A program made the translations under genes and the position numbers. A stretch of 47,971 bases of DNA, taken from Actinomadura hibisca NBRC 15177 (GTDB lineage Bacteria > Actinomycetota > Actinomycetes > Streptosporangiales > Streptosporangiaceae). Shown piece after piece: positions 16,790-26,198 of the stretch. The DNA is taken from NCBI RefSeq assembly GCF_001552635.1, contig NZ_BCRO01000100.1, positions 1 to 47,971 of the forward strand, given 5' to 3'. A model generated the notes under the pieces. That model was not told the DNA's origin and ran no database searches. It worked only from the letters and a program-made list of their open reading frames with translations. Each line of letters starts with the position of its first letter. Position 1 is the stretch's first letter.

Positions 16790-16956
16790 CCGGCGTTCCC
16801 GCGCCAGGGCAAGGACGGCTCCAGCGAGCGTCCATTTGCCGTCAAGCACGCGCCCATCCTTCGGCAAACGAATTCGGCGCGCACGCACGCGCCGTCAGCG
16901 AGTCGTTACTTTCTGAATTTCGCACGTTCATGCGAGAACTTCGATCGGAGCAGTAG

Positions 16957-18495
16957 ATGGTGGTTGGCCCTGAGGCGGAGCAGGTCGAGTTCGCTGCCGT
17001 GGGCGGCGGGCCGGCCGGCCTGACCGCCGCGTTCGAGCTGGCCCGCCGCGACCGGCGCTGCCTGGTCCTGGAGGCCGACCAGGTGGTCGGCGGCATCTCC
17101 CAGACGGTGCTGCGCGACGGCTGGCGCTTCGACATCGGCGGCCACCGCTTCTTCACCAAGGTCCAGCGGGTGGAGGACTTCTGGAACGAGATCCTCGGCC
17201 CGGACGACTTCCTGCTGCGCCCGCGCATGAGCCGCATCTACTACGACCGCAAGTTCTTCGACTACCCGCTACGCGCCCAGAACGCGCTGTCCAACCTCGG
17301 CGTGCCGGAGGCGCTGCGCTGCCTGGGCTCCTACGCCTGGGCGCGCCTCCGCCCGCCCAAGGACCAGACCACCTTCGAGGGCTGGGTCGCCGCGCGGTTC
17401 GGCTGGCGGCTCTACCGGATCTTCTTCAAGACCTACACCGAGAAGGTGTGGGGGGTGCCCGCCGCCTCCATCCAGGCCGACTGGGCCGCCCAGCGCATCA
17501 AGAACCTGTCGCTGGCCAAGGCCATCGTCAACGCGCTGATGCCCAAGCGGAACCAGAAGGACATCACCAGCCTCATCGAGGAGTTCCGCTACCCCAAGTA
17601 CGGGCCCGGGATGATGTGGGAGGCGTGCGCCGAGAAGCTCCAGGACACCGGGTCGGAGGTGCGCCTCGGCACCCGCGTCGAGCGCATCTCCCGCGCCGCC
17701 GACGGCGGCCTGGAGCTGACCACCCGCTCCGCCGACGGCGCCGAGCGCACCGTCGCCTGCCGCCAGCTCATCTCGTCCATGCCGATGGCCGCGCTGATCG
17801 ACGCGCTGACGCCGCAGGCCCCGCCGGAGGTGCTGGCGGCCGCGCGCGGCCTCGCCTACCGCGACTTCCTGACGGTGGCGCTGGTGGTGCCGGAGAAGTA
17901 CTCCTTCCCCGACAACTGGATCTACATCCACTCGCCCGAGGTGCGCCTCGGCCGGGTGCAGAACTTCGGGTCCTGGTCGCCGTACCTGGTCAAGGACGGG
18001 CGCACCTGCCTCGGCCTGGAGTACTTCGTCAACGAGGGCGACGACCTGTGGAGCGCCGAGGACGCCGACCTGGTCGAGCTCGGCCGCCGCGAGCTGGACC
18101 GGCTCGGCCTGGTGGACGCCGACGCCGTCGAGGCCGGGCACGTGGTCCGGATGCCCAAGGCGTACCCGGTCTACGACGCCGACTACGCCGCCAACGTCGA
18201 GACGCTGCGCGCCTACCTGGCCGCCGAGTGGCCCGACGTGCACCCGGTCGGCCGCAACGGCATGCACCGCTACAACAACCAGGACCACTCGATGCTCACG
18301 GCCATGCTGACCGTGGAGAACCTGGTGGAGGGCGCGGAGCACGACATCTGGGCCGTCAACGTCGAGGCCGACTACCACGAGACCAAGAGCGGCGGCGCGC
18401 CCGCCGGGACCGGCCGCTCCGCGCCGGTCGTGCCCGCGCCGCGCTCCACCGGACCGCAGGAGACGGCCGGGCGGCCCCCGGTCGCCTCCCGGTAA
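16957..18495 (+). CDS. FAD-dependent oxidoreductase, UDP-galactopyranose mutase-like
   Basis: A 512-residue flavoprotein. The dinucleotide-binding motif VGGGPAGLTAAFELARR (~15-31) is followed by VVGGISQTV and FDIGGHRFFTKV, which echo Glf and protoporphyrinogen-oxidase-like enzymes. YYDRKFFDYPL resembles the Glf substrate-binding segment. The C-terminal block HRYNNQDHSMLTAM is typical of the cell-wall-cluster branch of the family. The last ~40 residues are a Pro/Ala/Gly-rich tail. It is longer than classical Glf (~390), so a true UDP-Galp/Galf mutase role is unproven. GGAG precedes ATG 16957 by about 7 bases. Its place between TagF-like and AftA-like genes points to nucleotide-sugar or lipid-sugar chemistry. 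Confidence 0.8.
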   Translation: MVVGPEAEQVEFAAVGGGPAGLTAAFELARRDRRCLVLEADQVVGGISQTVLRDGWRFDIGGHRFFTKVQRVEDFWNEILGPDDFLLRPRMSRIYYDRKFFDYPLRAQNALSNLGVPEALRCLGSYAWARLRPPKDQTTFEGWVAARFGWRLYRIFFKTYTEKVWGVPAASIQADWAAQRIKNLSLAKAIVNALMPKRNQKDITSLIEEFRYPKYGPGMMWEACAEKLQDTGSEVRLGTRVERISRAADGGLELTTRSADGAERTVACRQLISSMPMAALIDALTPQAPPEVLAAARGLAYRDFLTVALVVPEKYSFPDNWIYIHSPEVRLGRVQNFGSWSPYLVKDGRTCLGLEYFVNEGDDLWSAEDADLVELGRRELDRLGLVDADAVEAGHVVRMPKAYPVYDADYAANVETLRAYLAAEWPDVHPVGRNGMHRYNNQDHSMLTAMLTVENLVEGAEHDIWAVNVEADYHETKSGGAPAGTGRSAPVVPAPRSTGPQETAGRPPVASR

Positions 18496-18504
18496 CGACC
18501 GGCG

Positions 18505-20460
18505 ATGCTGGACACAGCGACCTCCGCGACGGCCGCCGCCGACGCGCCGTCCGCGACCGGGAAGCCCACCGCGCGCACGCGGTGGCGGGCACCCCGGCCG
18601 GGCGCGACGGCGGCGGCCGTGGCCGTGTACGCGGCGCTGCTGCCGGTGGCGCTCTGGGCGCCGGGCGCGCTCGGGGCCGACCCGTTCCGGCTGCGCACGG
18701 CGATGATCCCCATCGTGGTGGGGGCGGCGCTGCTGCTGGCGACGGCGATCACGGCGACGGCGATGCGCCGGGGCGGCGGTGGCCGGGCGGTTGCGGTGGT
18801 CTGTGGTGTCGCGGCCGGGCTCTTCGCGGTGTGGACGGCGTTCACCATGCGCGTCGGCCTCACCGGCGCGGCCTACGGCTACGCCGGGCTGCGCGGCGAC
18901 AAGGGCCGGCTGTCGGCGCTGGCCATGCGGCACACGGTGACCATGCACAGCAGCGACGGCATCGTGCAGGCCGCGCCGTCGGAGTACCCGCCGCTGTACC
19001 CGTGGCTGATCGGCCGCGCCGGGGTCCTGCTGGACGTCCCGGCGTGGCGGCTGTTCGGCGCGGCCGAGGCGATCGCCTGCTCGCTCGCGGTCGTGGTGTG
19101 CTTCGTGTTGTGGCGGCGGTCGGTGGCCGCGCCGGTCGCGCTGGCGCTGGCCGTCGTCTCGCTGGTGGTGTTCCCCCGGCCGGACAAGGCGTTCGAGGTC
19201 TTCGCGCTGATGGTCGTCGTGCCGTGGACGCTGGCCGCCGTCGCCGCCCCCGCGCGCCGCGACCGGCTGCACTGGGCCGTCGCGGGCCTGCTCGGCGGCC
19301 TGATGGTGCTGCTGTACCAGGGCTACCTGATGTTCGCGGCGCTCGGCATCGTCACCCTCGCCGTGCTGGCCTGGCGACGGTCGCCGGACCGCCGCCGCTA
19401 CGCGCTGCACCTGCTGGGCCTCGTGCTCACCGCCGCCGTCGCCGCCTCGTGGTACCTCGGCCCGTACCTGGCCATCATGGCCACGCGCGGGCTCCAGATG
19501 ACCGACGTGTTCAACAGCACGCGGATGCTCGACCACCCCATGCCGTTCCTGGCCGCGACGCCGCTGGGCGCGCTGGAACTGGCCGGGCTCGCCGGCCTGG
19601 TCTGGTACCGGCGGCGCGAGCGCTGGGCCGAGACGCTGCTGGTGCTGCTGGCCAGCGCCTACCTGTACCGGCTGGTGTTCTTGGCGGGCTACGTGCTGAA
19701 CGGGCACACCAAGGTCCTGCACTACACCGACGGCCTCATCCAAGTCGTGTTGGCGTGCGCGGGCGTCCTGACCGTGACGCGCGCCGCGCCCGTCGTCGCG
19801 CGCCGCCTCCAGGCGTCCGCGCCCGCCGGGCTGCCCGTGCTCGCGCTGGCGGTGCTGGTGGCCTGGACCGGCGTGGAGATGTGGCGGACGTGGCTACCCG
19901 GCGCGCCGCCGTCCGGTGGCGCGGGCGAGGAGTTCCAGATCTCCGCGACCCTGACGCCCAACAGTGCCACCCGCGCCTTCACCGAGCCCCTCCCGGACGG
20001 CAACTACTCGCCGTTCGCGCCCGAGGGGCTGCGGGCGGGCTGGTTCCCGGCCGGTCCCGTGGCCGAACAGGTCAGGTCGGTGCTGGGGCCGGGCGCGCGG
20101 CCGGTCACGTTGTCGGTCGACGAGCGGCTGTTCGCCGTCATGCCGTGGCCCGGCTACGTCGGGGTGGACCGCAGCGCCTCGGGCAGCACTACGCACTGGT
20201 ACTCCCGCGTCCGCGCGCTGAAGAAGCTCGCGCGGGTCAGCGACCCGGCCCGCTTCGCCGCCGCGTCGGCGCGCACCCCGTTCGGGGGCATCGACGCCTT
20301 CGTCCTCAGGCGGAAGGGCCCGCACTGGGAGTGGACGGCCTACGGCCACCCGACCCGGGTGCGGTTCACCCCTGGGCAGTTCGCGTCGCCCGCCTTCGCG
20401 CGGGCCGACCTACCGAACGGCCTCGTCATGGCGGTCCGCCGCGGATCGCCGGGCGGCTGA
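18505..20460 (+). CDS. AftA-like polytopic glycosyltransferase (GT-C)
   Basis: A 651-residue membrane protein with ~11 hydrophobic helices in residues ~30-470 and a soluble C-terminal domain (~470-651) that ends outside the membrane. A periplasmic loop holds GDKGRLSALAMRHTVTMH and YPPLYPWLIGRAGVLL. The second resembles the PPFYPxxWxxxGR block I recall from mycobacterial AftA, the galactan arabinofuranosyltransferase using decaprenyl-phosphoryl arabinose (Rv3792, ~643 residues). Two-domain layout and length match. The acceptor cannot be galactan unless the host makes one, so a teichoic-type acceptor is possible. The ATG start at 18505 lies 9 bases after the previous stop; the ribosome binding site is weak. 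Family certain as GT-C, AftA assignment probable. Confidence 0.7.
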   Translation: MLDTATSATAAADAPSATGKPTARTRWRAPRPGATAAAVAVYAALLPVALWAPGALGADPFRLRTAMIPIVVGAALLLATAITATAMRRGGGGRAVAVVCGVAAGLFAVWTAFTMRVGLTGAAYGYAGLRGDKGRLSALAMRHTVTMHSSDGIVQAAPSEYPPLYPWLIGRAGVLLDVPAWRLFGAAEAIACSLAVVVCFVLWRRSVAAPVALALAVVSLVVFPRPDKAFEVFALMVVVPWTLAAVAAPARRDRLHWAVAGLLGGLMVLLYQGYLMFAALGIVTLAVLAWRRSPDRRRYALHLLGLVLTAAVAASWYLGPYLAIMATRGLQMTDVFNSTRMLDHPMPFLAATPLGALELAGLAGLVWYRRRERWAETLLVLLASAYLYRLVFLAGYVLNGHTKVLHYTDGLIQVVLACAGVLTVTRAAPVVARRLQASAPAGLPVLALAVLVAWTGVEMWRTWLPGAPPSGGAGEEFQISATLTPNSATRAFTEPLPDGNYSPFAPEGLRAGWFPAGPVAEQVRSVLGPGARPVTLSVDERLFAVMPWPGYVGVDRSASGSTTHWYSRVRALKKLARVSDPARFAAASARTPFGGIDAFVLRRKGPHWEWTAYGHPTRVRFTPGQFASPAFARADLPNGLVMAVRRGSPGG

Positions 20461-20527
20461 CCGGCCGCGCGCCGCCGCGCCGCAGCCCCGCCGCCCCCAT
20501 CCCGCGACCAGTTGGAGGAGCCCCGCC

Positions 20528-23500
20528 TTGGCACCCGTGATCAGCATCGTCGTCCCCTTCCACAACGTCGAGCGGTACCTCGCCGAGTGCCTGGAGTCGC
20601 TGGCCGCGCAGACGCACCGCGACCTCGAAGTGATCATGGTGGACGACGGCTCGCCGGACGGCAGCGCCGTCGTCGCCAAGACGTTCGCGCACCGCGACGA
20701 GCGGTTCCGGCTCGTCCAGCAGGACAACCAGGGCCTCGGCCCGGCCCGCAACGCCGGGGCGGCGCTGGCCACCGGCGACTACCTGGCGTTCGTGGACAGC
20801 GACGACGTGGTGCCGCCCAACGCCTACGAGCTGCTGGCCGGCTCGCTGGAGCGCACCGGCTCCGACATCGCCTGCGGCGCGGTGCGGCGGCTGAACTCGC
20901 TCGGCCTGCACCCCTCCCCGATGCACCGCAAGATCTTCACGGCGCCGGAGGAGCGCACCCACGTGTCCCGCCGCCCCGACCTGCTGGGCGACCGGACCGC
21001 CTGGAACAAGCTGTACCGGCGCGCGTTCTGGACCGAGCACGGCTTCCTGTTCCCGCCCGGCCTGTACGAGGACGCGCCGGTGACCGTCCCCGCGCACGTG
21101 CTCGCCGGGAGCGTGGACCTGCTGCGCGAGACCGTCTACCACTGGCGCGAGCGCGAGGGCGACTGCCGCTCCATCACCCAGCGCCGCACCGAGGCGGGCA
21201 ACATGGAGGACCGCATCGGCTCGGTCACGCGGGTCGCCGGGTTCTTCCGGGGCCGCGACCCCGAGCTGCGCCGCCGCTACCTGACCTCGGCGCTGGGCTC
21301 GGACCTGGCGCTGTTCGTGAACGTGGCCGACGAGGCCGACGCGGCCTACCGCGAGCGGCTGCGCGTGGCCGTCACCGCGTTCCTGGAGCACGTGGACGAC
21401 GCGCTGCTGGCCGAGATCGACGCGCTCAAGCGGCTGAAGTACCACCTCATCCGGCACGGCCGCATGGACGACCTGCTGGAGGTGCTGCTGTTCCAGCGGC
21501 GGCGGATGCCGTTCGGGCAGGCCGTCCGCAAGGGCGCGCTGCGGCCCCGCTGGTACGCGCGCTACCCGTTCTACGGGCGGGACGTGCCCGACGCGGTCTA
21601 CGACGTTACCGACGAGCTGGCGCTGTGGGGCCGGGTGGACCGGACGCGCTGGCGCGACGGGACGCTGGTGCTGGAGGGGCACGCCTACATCGGGCGGCTC
21701 GACATGTCCTCGCCCGGCGCGGCCCAGATCAAGGTGTGGCTGCGCGACGCCCGCACCGGCACGGTGGTGCGGCTGCCGGTGCGGCGCACGCACCGGCCCG
21801 ACGTGACGGCCGCCGCCCGGTACGCCACCGCCGGGTACGACTGGTCGGGCTTCGAGGTGGAGGTCCCGGCGGCGGCGCTGCGCACCGACAAGCGGTGGCG
21901 GACGGCGACCTGGGAGCTGCACGCGGAGGTCCGCACCCGGGGCCTGCGCCGCGCCGGGCAGCTCGGCTTCCCCGCGCACGGCGCGCACCGCTGGCCGGAG
22001 GCGTCGCGGCCCGCCGACGGGGTGTGGATCCGGCCCGTGCCGCTGCCCGACGACCGGTTCGGCGTGCAGGTCAAGACGCCGCAGGTCGAGGTGACCGGGG
22101 CCGAGGTCGTAAGCGGGGAGCTGGTGCTGACGGGGTCGGCGGCGTGCCCGGCCGGGCGGCCCGTCGAGCTGCTGTTCAGCGATGACAACGACCGCACGGT
22201 GGCGCGCTTCCCGGCCAGGACGAAGCAGGCCGAGGGGACGGGCGTCCTGTTCACCGCGCGGCTGCCGCTGACGGCACCGCCGTTCGCCAACGCTCCGGAT
22301 CTTCTCGAAGCTGAGGCCCGGTGGTCGGTGCTGCTGGAGGCCGAGGGGCAGGGCAAGCCGTTCCGGATGATGGTGTCCGACGTCCCCGAGCTGCGGCACC
22401 GGATGGACGGCGGGCTGCTGGTCGTCGGGCGGAGCACGCGCGGCAACCTGCGCGTGGAGGTGCGCCCGGACGGGCTGGTGCTGACGGGCGCGGCCTGGGA
22501 GGACGGCCAGCTGGTGCTGTCGGCCGAGGGCCCTGACGGGGGCGCGGCCGAAGCCACGGCTGAAGACGCGGTTGAGAACGTGGCCGAAGACGCGGCCGAA
22601 CGCGCGGCTGAGGACACGGTCGTGGGCACGGTCGTGGGCACGGCCGAGAGTGCGACCGAGGGCGCGGCCGAGAGTGCAGCGCCCGTTCTCGTCCTGCGGC
22701 TGCGGCAGAGCGGCGACCGCCGCGAGATTCCGGGACGGCGTACGCCCGACGGCCTCCGCTTCGAGTTCGACCCGGCCGCCCTGCCCGTGCTGGGCGAGGA
22801 CGTCCCGCTCACCGCCGGTGCCTGGCTCGCCGAGGACGTCGCCGGGACCCCCGTCCGGGCCGCGCGCGAGGTGGTGGCGGCGTTCCCCAAGCCGCGCGAG
22901 GCCGGACTGCTCCGCTTCACGCCCGAACTGTCCCAGCAGGGCGCCTTCCGGCTGGCGGTGGCCGCCGCTCTGGCTGACGACGAGCGCGGCAGGTACCCGC
23001 AAGCGTTGTTGCAGCGCGACGACTACCCCCGCTACCGGTCCGCGCCGCTGCGCGAGCTGGCGGTGTTCGACAGCTTCAAGGGCCGCCAGTTCTCCGACAG
23101 TCCCCGCGCCATCTACGAAGAGCTGCGCCGCCGGCGTCCCGACATCGAGTGCCTCTGGGTCAGCCACGACGGCCGGTGCCGCCCGCCGGAAGGCGTCGAG
23201 GCCGTCCTGTACGACAGCCGCGCCCACTACCGCGCGCTGGCCCAGGCGCGCTACCTGGTCAGCAACGACCCGCAGCCGGAGTGGCTGGTGAAGCGGCCCG
23301 GCCAGTTCTACCTCCAGACCTGGCACGGCACGCCGCTCAAGCGCATCGGGTTCGACATCGCCACGCCCCGCTTCAACGGGGCCCGCGACTACCTGCGCCG
23401 GTTCGGCGAGGACGTCGCGAAGTGGGACGCGCTGCTGTCGCCCAACCCGTTCAGCACCCCCGTCCTGCAGCGCGCGTTCCGCTACGAGGGCGAGGTGCTG

Positions 23501-24127
23501 GAGACCGGCTACCCGCGCAACGACCTGCTGGCCACCCTGCCGCAGGACCGCGCGCGCCGGGTCCGCGAGCGGCTCGGCGTCCCCGCGGGCAAGCGCGTGG
23601 TGCTCTACGCGCCGACCTGGCGCGACGACCAGCGGGCGTCCCACGGCTACCTGATGGACCTGCGGATCGACCTCGACGCCGCCCGGCGCGCCCTCGGCGA
23701 CGACCACGTGCTGCTGGTGCGCGGCCACTTCAACGTGGGGGAGACCGTGGCGGGCGCGGACGGCGCTTTCGTCATCGACGTCACCGCCTATCCGGACATC
23801 GCGGAACTCCTCCTGATCAGCGACATTCTCGTCACCGATTATTCGTCGGTGCTGTTCGACTTCGCCATGACGCTCCGGCCGATGCTCTTCTTCACCTACG
23901 ACCTGGAACGTTATCGTGACGACGTCCGCGGCTTCTGTTTCGATTTCGAAAAGGACGCCCCCGGGCCGTTGTTGCGCACTTCGGCGGAATTGATCGACGC
24001 CGTGCGCGACGCCGACACGATACGTGAATCCCACGCGCGCGCCTATCAGGAGTTCAGCGCGCGCTTCTGCCCGCACCGCGGCGGCGACGCCGCGCGCCGG
24101 GCCGTCGACCGGCTGCTGGCGGGCTGA
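20528..24127 (+). CDS. Bifunctional GT2 / CDP-glycerol glycerophosphotransferase (TagF-like), copy 2
   Basis: A 1,199-residue paralogue of the protein at 13289-16789 with the same architecture. The N-terminal GT2 domain has ISIVVPFHNVERYL, VDDGSPDGS and DSDD. A beta-rich middle follows, then the C-terminal glycerophosphotransferase with SDSPRAI, TWHG at ~931, GYPRND, YAPTWR and TDYSS at ~1103. A Glu/Ala/Thr/Val low-complexity insert at ~673-718 is absent from copy 1. In the second domain, the His of copy 1 RRHPN is kept but the context is RGHFN, which could alter acceptor binding. The TTG start at 20528 follows GGAGGAG by 7 bases. Two different copies suggest two linkage types or sequential primer and polymer steps. 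Confidence 0.9.
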   Translation: MAPVISIVVPFHNVERYLAECLESLAAQTHRDLEVIMVDDGSPDGSAVVAKTFAHRDERFRLVQQDNQGLGPARNAGAALATGDYLAFVDSDDVVPPNAYELLAGSLERTGSDIACGAVRRLNSLGLHPSPMHRKIFTAPEERTHVSRRPDLLGDRTAWNKLYRRAFWTEHGFLFPPGLYEDAPVTVPAHVLAGSVDLLRETVYHWREREGDCRSITQRRTEAGNMEDRIGSVTRVAGFFRGRDPELRRRYLTSALGSDLALFVNVADEADAAYRERLRVAVTAFLEHVDDALLAEIDALKRLKYHLIRHGRMDDLLEVLLFQRRRMPFGQAVRKGALRPRWYARYPFYGRDVPDAVYDVTDELALWGRVDRTRWRDGTLVLEGHAYIGRLDMSSPGAAQIKVWLRDARTGTVVRLPVRRTHRPDVTAAARYATAGYDWSGFEVEVPAAALRTDKRWRTATWELHAEVRTRGLRRAGQLGFPAHGAHRWPEASRPADGVWIRPVPLPDDRFGVQVKTPQVEVTGAEVVSGELVLTGSAACPAGRPVELLFSDDNDRTVARFPARTKQAEGTGVLFTARLPLTAPPFANAPDLLEAEARWSVLLEAEGQGKPFRMMVSDVPELRHRMDGGLLVVGRSTRGNLRVEVRPDGLVLTGAAWEDGQLVLSAEGPDGGAAEATAEDAVENVAEDAAERAAEDTVVGTVVGTAESATEGAAESAAPVLVLRLRQSGDRREIPGRRTPDGLRFEFDPAALPVLGEDVPLTAGAWLAEDVAGTPVRAAREVVAAFPKPREAGLLRFTPELSQQGAFRLAVAAALADDERGRYPQALLQRDDYPRYRSAPLRELAVFDSFKGRQFSDSPRAIYEELRRRRPDIECLWVSHDGRCRPPEGVEAVLYDSRAHYRALAQARYLVSNDPQPEWLVKRPGQFYLQTWHGTPLKRIGFDIATPRFNGARDYLRRFGEDVAKWDALLSPNPFSTPVLQRAFRYEGEVLETGYPRNDLLATLPQDRARRVRERLGVPAGKRVVLYAPTWRDDQRASHGYLMDLRIDLDAARRALGDDHVLLVRGHFNVGETVAGADGAFVIDVTAYPDIAELLLISDILVTDYSSVLFDFAMTLRPMLFFTYDLERYRDDVRGFCFDFEKDAPGPLLRTSAELIDAVRDADTIRESHARAYQEFSARFCPHRGGDAARRAVDRLLAG
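22546..22681 (+). repeat. Low-complexity in-frame insert in TagF-like copy 2
   Basis: Imperfect repeats of GCGGCCGA-type and a 12-bp tandem GTCGTGGGCACG encode an acidic Ala/Glu/Thr/Val stretch of ~45 residues between the middle and C-terminal domains. The other copy has no equivalent. It looks like a recent slippage-expanded linker. Confidence 0.6.
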
Positions 24128-24185
24128 TCCCGCGCGTCCTGCCACCGCGCGCGGACCGCAACCAACACACACTGAGGACGGGGCT

Positions 24186-24881
24186 ATGCAGACGCTGGAG
24201 ATCGAGCGCGTCGTCGCGGTCGAGGAGCAGAACTGGTGGTACCAGGAGCGCCGCCGCATCATCGCCGAGCAGTTGCGGCGGCTCGGCGCGCCGGGCCGGG
24301 CCGTGGACATCGGCGCGGCCGGGGGCGGGAACACGCGGGTGCTGCTGGAGCACGGCTGGGAGGCCGTCGCGGTCGACATGTCGGAGACGGCCGTGGACTT
24401 CGCCCGTTCGCGCGGCGTGGACGCGTGCCAGGGTGATGCCTGTGACCTGCCGCTTCCCTCGGGTTCGGTCGACTTCGCCATGGCCCTGGACGTGCTGGAG
24501 CACGTCCACGACGACCGCGCCGCCGCGGCCGAGATGGCGCGGGTGTTGCGCTCGGGCGGCGCCGGGTTCGTCACCGTGCCGTGCGACATGGCGCTGTGGT
24601 CGGCGCACGACGTGGCGCTCGGGCACGTGCGCCGCTACACCCGCGCCTCCCTGCGCGAGGTCCTGGAGGGGGCCGGGCTGCGGGTGGAGGAGATGTGGAG
24701 CTGGAACGTGCTGCTGCGCCCGGTGGTGCGGGTGCGCCGCCGCAAGGCCACCGGCTGCGACCTGGAGGAGCTGTCGCCGCTGACGAACGCGGTGTTGCGG
24801 TCGATCGTGGCGGTCGAGCGGCACCTGCCCGTCAAGTCACTTCCGGGCGTCTCGCTGATGGCACGCGTCCGCCGCCTTTAA
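24186..24881 (+). CDS. Class I SAM-dependent methyltransferase, copy 1
   Basis: A 231-residue Rossmann methyltransferase (Methyltransf_11/25 type). Motif I is VDIGAAGGGNT (~40-50), the acidic motif II residue lies in AVAVDMS, and DFAMALDVLEHVHDD and LRSGGAGFVTVP follow. An N-terminal aromatic block, EEQNWWYQERRRII, and the mid-protein LWSAHDVALGHVRRYT are shared with the minus-strand methyltransferase at 27738-28439. The pair therefore forms its own subfamily. The ATG at 24186 follows GAGG by ~8 bases. Placement in an envelope-glycan operon suggests methylation of a sugar, lipid-linked sugar or polymer end. Substrate unknown. Confidence 0.85.
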   Translation: MQTLEIERVVAVEEQNWWYQERRRIIAEQLRRLGAPGRAVDIGAAGGGNTRVLLEHGWEAVAVDMSETAVDFARSRGVDACQGDACDLPLPSGSVDFAMALDVLEHVHDDRAAAAEMARVLRSGGAGFVTVPCDMALWSAHDVALGHVRRYTRASLREVLEGAGLRVEEMWSWNVLLRPVVRVRRRKATGCDLEELSPLTNAVLRSIVAVERHLPVKSLPGVSLMARVRRL

Positions 24882-24965
24882 CGGTTCGCCCGGGAACGGC
24901 AAAGAAATGCGCAAGGAAACATCGGGCGACGGTCGCGTAGAACCTCCGACGCAAGGATGTGTAGC

Positions 24966-26198
24966 GTGCAGGTGACTTCGGAAGAAATGCGGACGGCGGT
25001 CGTTCCCGAACCGCGCTCCGTAGCATCCCAGATGGCGTCGGTGGACATCGCGATCCCCGTTCTGAACGAGGAGCGGGCATTGTCGGGATGTGTCCGGACG
25101 CTGCACGACTTCCTACGCGACTCCTTTCCGCTGCCCTGGCGGCTGACCATCGTCGACAACGGCAGCACCGACCGCACCTGGGAGATCGCCACCGAGCTGT
25201 CCCGGGACCTGGACGGCGTGCACGCGCGGCGGCTCGGCGTGCGCGGCAAGGGCGCGGCCGTCAAGGCGGCCTGGGCCGACAGCCCGGCCGACATCGTCGC
25301 CTACATGGACGTGGACCTGTCCACCGGCCTGGGCGCGCTGCTGCCGCTGATCGCGCCGCTGGCCAGCGGCCATTCCGAGCTGGCGATCGGCACCCGGCTC
25401 GGCAACGGGGCCCGCATCCGCCGGGGCCTGCGGCGCGAGGCGGTGTCGCGCTGCTACAACGGGCTGCTGCGCGCCGGGTTCGGCGCGCGGTTCAGCGACG
25501 CGGCGTGCGGGTTCAAGGCCGCGCGCGCCGAGACGGTCCGGCCGCTGCTGGACCGGGTCGGCGACGACGGCTGGTTCTTCGACACCGAACTGCTGCTGCT
25601 CGCCGAGCACAACGGGCTGCGCATCCACGAAGTACCGGTGGACTGGATCGAGGACACCGACTCGCGCGTCCGCGTGGCCGGGACCTCGGCGCACAACCTC
25701 AAGGGCATGGTGCGGACCGCCCGCGCGATGGCGTCCGGCGCGGCGCGGGCCGACCTACCGCCCCGGCCCGAGCTACGCCCGGCCCATCCCGACGCGGTCG
25801 TGGCCCCGCAGCGGGGCGCGACGCTGGCCCGGTTCGCCAGCTTCGCCGTGATCGGGGGGCTGTCCACCGGCGTGCACGCGGGCCTGTACGCGCTGCTGCG
25901 CACGGCCTGGGACCCGGCGGCGGCGAACCTCGCGGCCCTGCTGCTGTGCGCGGTCGCCAACACCGAGGCCAACCGGCGGTGGACCTTCCACCACGACGGC
26001 CCGCGCACCGTTCCGCACCTGCGCGCCGTCGCGCTGCTGGTGCTGACCTACCTCGTCACCTCCGGCGCGGTGCTCATGGCGCCGCCCGCGCTGGGCCGCG
26101 CCGGGGAGATCGCCACGCTGGTCGCGGCGGCGCTGCTGGTCACCGTGCTGCGCTTCGTGGCGCTGGACCGCTGGGTGTTCGCGCGGAGGCGGTCATGA
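24966..26198 (+). CDS. Fused GT2 polyprenyl-phosphate glycosyltransferase / GtrA flippase-like protein
   Basis: About 410 residues in two parts. Residues ~20-265 are a dolichol/polyprenyl-phosphate sugar synthase-like GT2 (VDIAIPVLNEE, VDNGSTDRTWE, DXD-type MDVDLST, GKGAAVKAAW). Residues ~285-410 are a GtrA domain with four membrane helices (FASFAVIGGLSTGVH start, NTEANRRWTF loop). GT2 makes a polyprenyl-phosphoryl sugar and GtrA is thought to help it cross the membrane. In mycobacteria a GtrA protein (Rv3789) lies beside dprE1, so the context agrees with lipid-linked sugar supply. Start uncertain: GTG 24966 has AAGG 9 bases upstream, ATG 24957 also fits. Its TGA overlaps the next ATG. Confidence 0.85.
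   Translation: MQVTSEEMRTAVVPEPRSVASQMASVDIAIPVLNEERALSGCVRTLHDFLRDSFPLPWRLTIVDNGSTDRTWEIATELSRDLDGVHARRLGVRGKGAAVKAAWADSPADIVAYMDVDLSTGLGALLPLIAPLASGHSELAIGTRLGNGARIRRGLRREAVSRCYNGLLRAGFGARFSDAACGFKAARAETVRPLLDRVGDDGWFFDTELLLLAEHNGLRIHEVPVDWIEDTDSRVRVAGTSAHNLKGMVRTARAMASGAARADLPPRPELRPAHPDAVVAPQRGATLARFASFAVIGGLSTGVHAGLYALLRTAWDPAAANLAALLLCAVANTEANRRWTFHHDGPRTVPHLRAVALLVLTYLVTSGAVLMAPPALGRAGEIATLVAAALLVTVLRFVALDRWVFARRRS

Noticed and set aside
17269..19743. 824-codon minus-strand frame and the overlapping long plus-strand frame 17448-20540
   Set aside because: Both are out-of-frame shadows of the flavoprotein and AftA-like genes, which have clear motifs and start sites.
20426..24589. 1,387-codon open frame on the minus strand
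   Set aside because: Antisense shadow of TagF-like copy 2 and the methyltransferase gene; low-complexity composition and no family motifs.
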